Under the pieces are notes generated by a model, which saw only the letters and a list, made by a program, of their open reading frames with translations, was not told the DNA's origin and ran no database searches. From contig NZ_OMWA01000005.1 in the NCBI RefSeq assembly GCF_900314615.1, positions 67,414-131,413 of the forward strand: a stretch of 64,000 nt of DNA, given 5' to 3'. This DNA comes from an uncultured Methanobrevibacter sp. (GTDB taxonomy: Archaea; Methanobacteriota; Methanobacteria; Methanobacteriales; Methanobacteriaceae). Every line of letters begins with the position of its first letter. Position 1 is the stretch's first letter. A program made the translations under genes and the position numbers. Positions 49,848 to 56,218 of this stretch are shown one piece after another.

Positions 49848-50432
49848 ATGTTAAACATCCTAGGGATGATTATTTTAATTATCATCCTTTTTATCATTAT
49901 TTTACTCTATATTGGAGTTAAAATTGCTTTTACATATGATAAAAAAGGCAGTGAATTTAAAGGATGTTTAAAAATACTTATTTTAAAAAAAATCAAGGTT
50001 TACTCACTTGAATTTCCCTCACAGGATGATGAGAAAACTAGCGAAGACGAAGATGAATCTGGTGAAAAGAAAAGGGACATCAAAAAGCTTTTGAAACTGG
50101 CTAAACCCTGTCTTACTTATTTTAAAGACTTTTTAAAGTCATTTGTAAAATGCATTCGCGTTCAAAAACTTCAAAACCATATTATTTTTGGTCTTGACTC
50201 CTACAGCGACACAGGAAAATACATCGGATACATTTGGGGACTGCTTGCAATCGTAAATACATCCCATAAAAATGCAAGGATAAGTGCCGAACCGAGCTTT
50301 AACGGAAGTGTTTTTGACGCAAAAGGTGAAAACGAACTGGAAATCAATATACTGAAATTAATACCTGCAGCGCTTAAGCTGATTTCAAAAAAAGAGGTTC
50401 GCAGTTTAATAAGTGGTGTTAGAAATGGATAA
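49848..50432 (+). CDS. DUF2953 membrane-anchored protein
   Basis: 194 residues. An N-terminal membrane helix (about 3-27, rich in Ile and Leu) is followed by IKIAFTYDKKGSEFKGCLKIL, an acidic Lys/Glu/Asp linker (55-75) and a soluble helical part; YIGYIWGLLAIVNTS and FNGSVFDAKGENELEINILKLIPAAL are the DUF2953 signature regions. The conserved partnership with GerW implies that both act together near the membrane. It overlaps the next gene by eight bases, so the three genes form one operon. Confidence 0.75.
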   Translation: MLNILGMIILIIILFIIILLYIGVKIAFTYDKKGSEFKGCLKILILKKIKVYSLEFPSQDDEKTSEDEDESGEKKRDIKKLLKLAKPCLTYFKDFLKSFVKCIRVQKLQNHIIFGLDSYSDTGKYIGYIWGLLAIVNTSHKNARISAEPSFNGSVFDAKGENELEINILKLIPAALKLISKKEVRSLISGVRNG

Positions 50433-50685
50433 GGTCATAAGGGAATTTGCCGAAAGTCTTTTTGACATTGAAATCAAAAAGGAATACCACTTCAAAAAAA
50501 TGTACGGATTCACTTTTGCTTTTGAAAGTGAATTTTGCATCATCAACAATAATGTAACATCCGCATCAATTTCACCGGTGGGAATAATTTATGAAGAAAA
50601 TGGCCAATATTACCTGGCACCCCTATATGAGGTGGATGAAATTGATGAAGTTGTTAAGGAATTTGTGGAACAGGAAATCATTTAG
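50425..50685 (+). CDS. Hypothetical protein, third gene of the GerW operon
   Basis: 86 residues counted from ATG 50425 (MDKVIREFAE). GGTGTT lies just before it and its start lies inside the DUF2953 gene end, typical of translational coupling. An in-frame GTG at 50413 would lengthen it by four residues. It is acidic and soluble, with VTSASISPVGIIYEENGQYYLAPLYEVD in the middle that looks like a small beta domain. Its 3' end overlaps by eight bases the end of the convergent ThDP-enzyme gene. The family is not recognised. Confidence 0.65.
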   Translation: MDKVIREFAESLFDIEIKKEYHFKKMYGFTFAFESEFCIINNNVTSASISPVGIIYEENGQYYLAPLYEVDEIDEVVKEFVEQEII

Positions 50686-52210
50686 GAAGAGGAATATTTT
50701 CACTCCTGCATATTACCTCAACCACCAATGGACCTTTAAGGTCACTTTCTAAAAGATACTCCAAATCAGAGAGATTATCAACCCTCACCGCATCAATGCC
50801 GTAACTTGAGGAAAGTTTTACAAAGTCAGGATTGTTGAGTTTAATCTGATATGCTTGCATATCATAGAAGTCTTCCTGCCATTGGCGGATGATTCCAAAC
50901 TCCGAATTGTTCAATATGAATACTATAACATCAAGGTTATTGTCCTTAAGGGTTGCAAGTTCCTGAAGGTTCATTTGAAAATCACCGTCACCGTTGATGA
51001 GGATAATCTTTTCATCTGTTGCCAGACTTGCCCCTATAGCCGCCGGCAGGCCGTAACCCATAGGCGCCATACCTCCTGAAAATAGAAGCTGGCGTGGAGC
51101 TTTTGATTTTTTAAGAAGTGTTGTCCAGGTTGTGTGACTTCCCGCATCTGAAACAGTAATATTGTTGTCGAATTTATTTAAAATCCTTTTAATTGCAGCC
51201 TGCGGAGATAAATCATCATCCAGACCTTCAATTTCCAATTCATTTGGAATAGTGAGGATTTTATCAAGCCATTCAGTCTTTTTAAAGCTGATTTCTAAAA
51301 GAAAATCTTCAACTTTTCCGTGAATCGGGCAGTCCCCTATCAAAACGTCCTTGTTTATGTTTACATGTATGAGATTTTCAGGAATTTCTGGAAGTGTTCT
51401 CTCACTGGCTTTAATTCCAAGAGCAATAATGCAGTCTGCGTTTTCAAATGCATATTTTGCCCTTGGTGTTGAGCGTATCCCCACCATTCCAAGGTTTAAA
51501 TTGTTTTCTTCAGATATTATGCCTTTAGCGTGAAATGTTGTTGTAACCGGAATCCGGTATTTTTCTGCAATCCTTTCAATATTTTCCTTTTGTGAGATTG
51601 CACCGGCTCCGAGAATAAATAAGGGTTTTTCGGCTGAATCGATAAGATTTTGCGCGTCACTTATTTTTGAGAGGTCATCTTCACACAGATAGCACAAATC
51701 AAAGTCATTGAAATCCTCTTCGAGAAGAACATCCTTTGAGAGATTGATATGAATCGGACCTTTCGGAATTGTTTTAAGCTCATATATTGCAGCTCTTAAA
51801 ACATACATTGCCTCGGTTCCGTTTAAAGGATTGTATGATGCTTTTGTAATGTGTTTGAAGATATCTACCTGAGGCAGGCTTTGAAAGTGGTCTGAACCAC
51901 GGTATTGAAGCTCATTGTCACCTGTAAGAACAAGTATCGGAACGTTGTCCTTAAATGCAGTAGCCAGTGCCATGGTAAAGTTTAAAGCACCAGGTGCTGC
52001 AGTTGCAATGCATACTCCGATTTTACCACTTGATCTGGTATATCCGTCTGCAGCATGAGCTGCAGCCTGTTCATGGCGGGTGAGGACGTGATTTATTGAT
52101 GAGGCGGAAAGTGCCTTGTAAAGCGGCATAATCTGCTCGCCAGGAATTCCAAAAACAGTAGTGATTTCCTCCTCTTCAAGAATTTTTACAATCTTATCAG
52201 CTACATTCAC
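50678..52210 (-). CDS. Thiamine diphosphate-dependent enzyme, IlvB (acetolactate synthase large subunit)-like
   Basis: 510 residues, three-domain ThDP fold. E47 in TRHEQAAAHAADGY is the activating glutamate; GDGDFQMNLQELATL (about 405-420) with the following NNSEFGI is the ThDP/Mg motif. The centre domain lacks the RFDDR FAD motif of acetolactate synthases (LGIKASERTLPE stands there) and no small subunit gene is near, so it may not make acetolactate; a 2-oxoacid decarboxylase or carboligase of unknown substrate is as likely. Its start overlaps the dUTPase stop by four bases (ATGA), which couples the two genes. Confidence 0.75.
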   Translation of the reverse strand: MNVADKIVKILEEEEITTVFGIPGEQIMPLYKALSASSINHVLTRHEQAAAHAADGYTRSSGKIGVCIATAAPGALNFTMALATAFKDNVPILVLTGDNELQYRGSDHFQSLPQVDIFKHITKASYNPLNGTEAMYVLRAAIYELKTIPKGPIHINLSKDVLLEEDFNDFDLCYLCEDDLSKISDAQNLIDSAEKPLFILGAGAISQKENIERIAEKYRIPVTTTFHAKGIISEENNLNLGMVGIRSTPRAKYAFENADCIIALGIKASERTLPEIPENLIHVNINKDVLIGDCPIHGKVEDFLLEISFKKTEWLDKILTIPNELEIEGLDDDLSPQAAIKRILNKFDNNITVSDAGSHTTWTTLLKKSKAPRQLLFSGGMAPMGYGLPAAIGASLATDEKIILINGDGDFQMNLQELATLKDNNLDVIVFILNNSEFGIIRQWQEDFYDMQAYQIKLNNPDFVKLSSSYGIDAVRVDNLSDLEYLLESDLKGPLVVEVICRSENIPLPK

Positions 52211-52665
52211 TCTTCCGCCTCCTGATAGGAGCCGTTGTACTCACCTGAGCCTTCAACCGGATATACAACTGCCTGAGCAATCCTGTCACCTGATTTGATT
52301 TTAAAATCGTATTCACCGTGATTGTAGACCATAAACATCAGTGTTCCGTAAAATCCCGGATCTCCCACAGCAGTCTGAACTGAAACAAATGACCTTAAAA
52401 GTGTTGAGCGCGGAAGGTAAAGCATAGTGTATCCCTTAGGGATTTTGATTTTCCTTTTGATGCTTGCCAAGTATGCTGTGTGAGGCTTTAAAGTGTAGAT
52501 ATCCCCTTCAAGTTCCTTAATTTCAGGCAGATTCTTTTCATTGTCTATAAGTGAGCCTCCAGATGTCTGCACATATATTTTATCAAGTTCCAAATCAATT
52601 CCGGACGGCTGAACCAGGTCCTTGAAATCCGGAAACAGCTTTATGAGTTCTTTTTCACCGAGCAT
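52207..52665 (-). CDS. dut: Probable dUTP diphosphatase, archaeal branch of the dCTP deaminase/dUTPase family
   Basis: 152 residues. QPSGIDLELDKIY (19-31), YLPRSTLLRSFV (about 83-94), AVGDPGFYGTLMFMV with the catalytic-region Asp, and SGDRIAQAVVYP define the family. It is shorter than the bifunctional methanogen DCD-DUT (about 200 residues), which argues for dUTP hydrolysis to dUMP only; the deaminase function is not excluded. It keeps uracil out of DNA and feeds dTMP synthesis. It shares a promoter region with the divergent tautomerase gene and is cotranscribed with the ThDP enzyme. Confidence 0.78.
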   Translation of the reverse strand: MLGEKELIKLFPDFKDLVQPSGIDLELDKIYVQTSGGSLIDNEKNLPEIKELEGDIYTLKPHTAYLASIKRKIKIPKGYTMLYLPRSTLLRSFVSVQTAVGDPGFYGTLMFMVYNHGEYDFKIKSGDRIAQAVVYPVEGSGEYNGSYQEAEE

Positions 52666-52682
52666 AATATCAAATCCTTTAA

Positions 52683-52712
52683 TAATTTATATATAGTATT
52701 TAACTAATAAAT
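52683..52712. promoter_or_regulatory. Divergent promoter between dut and the tautomerase gene
   Basis: The 63-base gap carries AATTTATATATAG (about 52,685-52,697), a TATA element that can be read from either strand. The spacing suits the dut side poorly and the tautomerase side well (about 35 bases to the ATG, GGTGAT as ribosome site). Confidence 0.45.
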
Positions 52713-52728
52713 TTTAATTGGTGATATA

Positions 52729-52917
52729 ATGCCTGTAATTACAATTGCTGGAAACGACACAATAACATTAGAAAAGAAACGAGAAATGGTTAAAAAAGTT
52801 AGCGAAACAGTCGCTGAAGCATATGGTCTTCCTATTGAAGCAATAACCGTACTGGTTCAGCCATATGCAAAAGAAGACATTGGAGTAGCCGGCGGACTAT
52901 TATCTGATAAGGAATAA
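52729..52917 (+). CDS. 4-oxalocrotonate tautomerase family protein
   Basis: 62 residues, the usual length of the small trimeric or hexameric tautomerases. Pro2, exposed after removal of Met (MPVITIAGND), is the catalytic base; LEKKREMVKKVSETVAEAYGLP is the long helix and ITVLVQ the second strand. Methanogens lack aromatic meta-cleavage, so the physiological substrate is unknown and could be any enol/keto pair. GGTGATATA precedes the ATG. It faces the dut gene across a common promoter region. Confidence 0.85.
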   Translation: MPVITIAGNDTITLEKKREMVKKVSETVAEAYGLPIEAITVLVQPYAKEDIGVAGGLLSDKE

Positions 52918-52922
52918 TTAAA

Positions 52923-53852
52923 TTATTCCTTTACTTTTTTATACAAATCACCATCACGAACTACTAATTTTTTATCAATCAAATCTTCAAGATTCCTGTT
53001 GAGTTTTTCATCAAAGTTTTTGGTCTTATATCGAATCAGTGCTTTTTTAATATCTTCAAAACTTGCAGATTCACCAATAGAATCATATATACTCTGCTGA
53101 AGCGGAGTTAAAGTAAATATAATCTGGTTTAACGCATCACCATCGCCGTTTCCCAAATCCCAATAGTCATCCCTGACCTTAACATTGAAGTCATCTTCTA
53201 GCTGAGGAATTTTGTCTTTTAAAAGATCAAGGTGCGGATAGTTTGCAAGACCATTCTTGTGCTTGTATATTTTGGTGAGAAACTCTTCAAGACACCTTTC
53301 AAGATCGATATTATCTGAATAAAACGAATCAAGAACATATACCATATCATCAATGACTTTGACGACCTTATACTCACCTGTGTCCTCGCAGTAGCTAATA
53401 TCCTCGAATCTAGAAACATCCCAGTCATTGTCAAGAAGAAAGTTTCTCACAAACTCTGCATCTTCCAGATTGTCGTAATATCCGAATATATAGTCATCAC
53501 CTGCAATCTGCTTTTTGATAACGAACGTATCAAAGATTCTTGTGATGTTAAGACCGTATCTGGAGTTGTTAGGGTTTCTTTCGTGCTTTTTAATCAGTTT
53601 AGAAACGGTTTTTTCGCCAGGCATTTTCCTGTATTTGGCAAGCAGGTAAATCTTATCTTCATAGACTGTTAAAACACAGTAATTATCATCCTTTTTAATA
53701 ACTTCCGGAGTTTTAGACAAATCCCAGTCGTTTTCAATTAAAAAATCCCTTATGAATATGGCATCTTCCAGACCGGCGATTTTAGCATATGTTTTGGAGT
53801 TTTTAACCACCAGACAGGAATTCTTGTTTTGCCTTATATATTTTTCACTCAT
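52923..53852 (-). CDS. Hypothetical protein with two N-terminal repeats
   Basis: 309 residues. Two copies of a ~50-residue unit are visible: KIAGLEDAIFIRDFLIENDWDLSK near residue 25-48 and GYYDNLEDAEFVRNFLLDNDWDVSR near 125-148, each with flanking beta strands. The pattern recalls the small AP2-like DNA-binding repeats common in Methanobrevibacter proteins. The C-terminal part (about 230-305, LTPLQQSIYDSIGESASFEDIKKAL) looks like a winged helix. A DNA-binding role is inference. The ATG at 53852 is only about 25 bases after a TATA-like ATTTTATAC, so the mRNA may be leaderless. A truncated copy lies upstream. Confidence 0.65.
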   Translation of the reverse strand: MSEKYIRQNKNSCLVVKNSKTYAKIAGLEDAIFIRDFLIENDWDLSKTPEVIKKDDNYCVLTVYEDKIYLLAKYRKMPGEKTVSKLIKKHERNPNNSRYGLNITRIFDTFVIKKQIAGDDYIFGYYDNLEDAEFVRNFLLDNDWDVSRFEDISYCEDTGEYKVVKVIDDMVYVLDSFYSDNIDLERCLEEFLTKIYKHKNGLANYPHLDLLKDKIPQLEDDFNVKVRDDYWDLGNGDGDALNQIIFTLTPLQQSIYDSIGESASFEDIKKALIRYKTKNFDEKLNRNLEDLIDKKLVVRDGDLYKKVKE

Positions 53853-53970
53853 CAATAATAGATTAGCTTTAATAGTATAAAATATCGACTTGTGAAAAGA
53901 AAAAAAAGTTGTTTATACGTGTTTAAAAATTAGTTAAGTGCCCAATACCCATCAGACACAAAAAACAATA

Positions 53971-54090
53971 TTATTCTTTATTGATTACGCAAACGTAATT
54001 TTTACGCATCTCAGCTGATCTAGCCTCACTTCTTTTCTGACGTTCCTCAAGGAGCCTTTTAATTGTAGCTCTTGATCTTTCTTTTGGAAC
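53971..54090 (-). pseudogene. Possible remnant of a small basic protein
   Basis: A 39-codon frame, VPKERSRATIKRLLEERQKR then SEARSAEMRKNYVCVINKE, ends at TAA. It looks coding (Arg/Glu/Lys helix) but no ATG, GTG or TTG lies between it and the upstream in-frame stop, except an internal ATG near the end. GGTGATT lies just upstream in another frame with a TTG start, so a frame slip or a decayed start is possible. Status uncertain. Confidence 0.3.
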
Positions 54091-54168
54091 AAAATTTAAT
54101 CACCACTTATATATTTATTTATTTTAATTATATTTAAAGTATTCATCACTTCCAATTCAACTTATCTA

Positions 54169-54264
54169 TTAATGATTCACCAGACTGGCAATTTTAGTAT
54201 ATGTTTTGGAGTTTTTAACCACAAGACCGGAATTTTTATTTTGCATTATATAATTTTCACCCAT
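54169..54264 (-). pseudogene. Truncated copy of the 309-aa gene's 5' end
   Basis: The 31-codon frame (MGENYIMQNKNSGLVVKNSK, then TYTKIASLVNH) copies the start of the protein encoded at 52,923-53,852 (MSEKYIRQNKNSCLVVKNSK, then TYAKIAGL). At DNA level the match covers about 85 coding bases plus some 20 bases of upstream sequence, then stops abruptly. It is a partial duplication, now a pseudogene unless it acts as a short peptide. Confidence 0.75.
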
Positions 54265-54298
54265 CAATTAGATTAGATTTAATAATGCATCACTTAAT

Positions 54299-54474
54299 TT
54301 CTTTTAAAAATATGTAAAAATAGTAAAAAGTTAAATTTAATGTCTTATTGCAGAGAAAAAATCCCTACAATATTCCCCATTAGACATTAAAAAAATAATT
54401 AGATATTTGCATCTCTAGAGGATACTTTAAAAGTAATTCTCTTGTATAATTATATTAACAAAATATTATATAAA
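54299..54474 (+). repeat. Structured repeat, copy 1 of 2
   Basis: About 176 bases, some 85-90 percent identical by eye to 55,280-55,460. It contains a stem TAATGTCT/AGACATTA (54,338-54,345 with 54,382-54,389) enclosing GCAGAG, AAAATCCCTACAATATTCC, then TTGCATCTCTAG further on, which can pair with GCAGAGA. Downstream is AT-rich promoter-like sequence. A non-coding RNA, a leader or a relic of a small mobile element would fit. Confidence 0.6.
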
Positions 54475-54494
54475 TTTAACTATTCTTAAAAAAA

Positions 54495-54586
54495 AGGTAA
54501 TTAAACAGTGCCCCTCTCCAGGAAAAAGACCTCACGAAAACTTAGTTTTCAAAGCCTTTCATTGAATCGTTAATATTTAATTACCT
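54495..54586 (+). repeat. 92-bp element bounded by 11-bp perfect inverted repeats
   Basis: AGGTAATTAAA (54,495-54,505) and TTTAATTACCT (54,576-54,586) are exact reverse complements. Inside are CCCCTCTCCAGG, GACCTCACG and a GAAAAC-TTA-GTTTTC hairpin. It sits between the structured repeat and the ribosome site of the 58-codon gene. It could be an RNA leader structure or a tiny MITE-like insertion. Confidence 0.5.
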
Positions 54587-54605
54587 ATTATTTAGAGGTG
54601 AAAAT

Positions 54606-54782
54606 TTGAGCAATTATCTTCCAAATCTTATTAAAATCATTGATGATTTAATAAAAGAAGCAATATTAAACCAATATGATCCAATTGTGAAGATAATTAA
54701 CTCCACTGTTTTCACCTCCATCGAGATGCATGGAAAGAACACCAATACAGAATGGGAAAAGACTGAATTGATTAACAAATAA
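54606..54782 (+). CDS. Small protein with TTG start, 58 aa
   Basis: GAGGTGA lies five bases before TTG 54606, a strong ribosome site that fixes this start. The product begins MSNYLPNLIKIIDDLIKEAI and continues with LNQYDPIVKIINSTVF and a polar C-terminus (HGKNTNTEWEKTELINK). It is probably helical and soluble. It stands among repeats and fragments, preceded by the 92-bp inverted-repeat element. The family is not recognised; it may be a leftover of a larger gene. Confidence 0.5.
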   Translation: MSNYLPNLIKIIDDLIKEAILNQYDPIVKIINSTVFTSIEMHGKNTNTEWEKTELINK

Positions 54783-54924
54783 ACATTTACTTAAAAATAA
54801 TAAGTTCATGTTTATTCACCCCCCACAATATCAAATAATTTGAGGCCCTTTACTAGAAAATATATGATTTAAATCTTATTTAAAGCTTGTTGAAGCCATT
54901 TAATAAAATTGTAGTCATTTAAAC

Positions 54925-55203
54925 ATGATATATAAACGTTTTGGTAAATATTGCAATTTTATTAAGAAAAAAATCGATGTTGCAAGCAATAATGCAAAAT
55001 CAACACCACATATGTTAAAAACAAAACAATTACCTTCCAAATTAAATGATAAAAAACATACTTCAAAAACCAATTCCAAAGGTGTTGCTAAATTTACCAT
55101 TAAAAAGAGCGTTATTGGAAAGCTTAAAGTGGACAAAAAGTACACAATAAGCATTAGCTACCTTAAGGACACCTTAAAAAGAACTTTGAAAATTAAACGT
55201 TAG
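54925..55203 (+). pseudogene. Fragment of an Ig-like surface protein C-terminus
   Basis: The last ~45 codons (TSKTNSKGVAKFTIKKSVIGKL, then SYLKDTLKRTLKIKR) match the C-terminal domain of the genes at 56,219-58,396 and 58,468-60,105 (for example KTNSKGVAKITIQSSVLKKLKVG, YLKDTVKKTVKVKR). The first half is degenerate and has no signal peptide or ribosome site. It lies on the opposite strand to those genes, so it is a transposed or inverted relic of one. Confidence 0.75.
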
Positions 55204-55279
55204 AGTTATACCTCTAACAACTTTTTTTATTTTTAATATCACTAAATAAAATTATCAGCTAATTTTTCAGCATCATCAC

Positions 55280-55460
55280 TTTCTTTTAAAAATCTGTAAA
55301 AATAGTAAAAAGTTAAATTTAATGTCTTATTGCAGAGAAAAAATCCCTACAATATTCCTTGTTAGACATTAAAAAAATAATTAGATATTTGCATCTCTAG
55401 AAGTTACTTGAAAAGCAATTCTCCTGTATAATTATTTTAAAAAATTATCATATAAATTTA
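55280..55460 (+). repeat. Structured repeat, copy 2 of 2
   Basis: Second copy of the element at 54,299. The stem TAATGTCT/AGACATTA (55,320-55,327 with 55,364-55,371) is retained exactly, while loop bases differ (CTTG against CCCA), as expected if the stem is under selection. The identity ends near TATAAATTTAACTATT in both copies. Confidence 0.6.
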
Positions 55461-55461
55461 A

Positions 55462-55617
55462 CTATTACAAATTATACCTGTTACAATAGTTCTTATCACT
55501 TATTTTGCTAAAGATCTTGTATTGAATGATTTGATAACAACTGTAATTGCAGCGGCAATGCTTGTCATATCCGCAGCTGTTGCACTGGGTTATAAACGTT
55601 TGAGAAAATCAATTTAA
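55462..55617 (+). pseudogene. Remnant of a membrane protein C-terminus
   Basis: A frame of 51 codons without ATG, GTG or TTG at its head reads PVTIVLITYFAKDLVL, then TTVIAAAMLVISAAVALGYKR and LRKSI. It holds one or two hydrophobic helices and a basic tail, so coding origin is likely, but the N-terminal part is absent. It begins exactly where copy 2 of the structured repeat ends, suggesting the repeat's insertion or a rearrangement cut the gene. Confidence 0.45.
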
Positions 55618-55655
55618 GTGAGTTTTGAAAGTTATTTCAAAACTATTTTCTTTTT

Positions 55656-56177
55656 TTAAGCGATTTTTACTCCATCTGAATCGTCATACTCACGTTTTAC
55701 ATATTCAGGATTTCTGTAAAATACAAATCCGTAATCAATTATTTCACCGTTTTCTGCTGCCTTTAACGGCATATCCCCATGTGAGTATTCTCTAATTTGG
55801 GAGAAATCCATATCACTTAACTGTAAAATCACATCATCAATGAGAGATAATTCTTCTTTGCTTATTTCAGATGATGGTTCTTTTAAAGAGATATAGTTAT
55901 AGATTACTCTTCCCAATGATAGTCTTTTGGTTGTTATTTCAATTTTTTCTTCATTTTTCAGTTCTTTTATGGCCAAATCAAAGTGTATAGGTTCAGGACC
56001 CCCAGGCACTTTTCTATAGGATTCATTTGTCAGTGCTGATTCATACAATTCAAAAAAGTTGAAATCAGCAAAATACAACAAGTTAAACATTACTCTTTTT
56101 TCAACATTTTCTTTAAAACCGCATTCGCTGATTATATAATGCAGTACATTTTTGAATTTTTCTTTATCAAAATTCAT
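55656..56177 (-). CDS. SocA/Panacea-domain (antitoxin-like) protein, orphan
   Basis: 173 residues. FKNVLHYIISECGFKENVEKRVMFNLLYFADFNFFELY at the N-terminus and LTNESYRKVPGGPEPIHFDLAIKEL are the Panacea (SocA, DUF4065) signatures: helical domain with the K/L-LLYFAD core and the Y-x-(K/R)-x-P-x-GP motif. Such proteins neutralise varied toxins. No toxin-like gene is adjacent in the expected place: upstream are a surface protein gene and downstream only fragments, so it is either an orphan antitoxin or its toxin decayed. No ribosome site stronger than an A-rich tract is seen before the ATG. Confidence 0.75.
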   Translation of the reverse strand: MNFDKEKFKNVLHYIISECGFKENVEKRVMFNLLYFADFNFFELYESALTNESYRKVPGGPEPIHFDLAIKELKNEEKIEITTKRLSLGRVIYNYISLKEPSSEISKEELSLIDDVILQLSDMDFSQIREYSHGDMPLKAAENGEIIDYGFVFYRNPEYVKREYDDSDGVKIA

Positions 56178-56218
56178 TTAATCCCCCGTGATGCTTTAAA
56201 AAAAAAGAAAAAAATTAA

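Noticed and set aside
53219..53434. 71-codon minus-strand frame inside the two-repeat protein gene
   Set aside because: Out-of-frame shadow of a gene with clear internal repeats and normal coding character.
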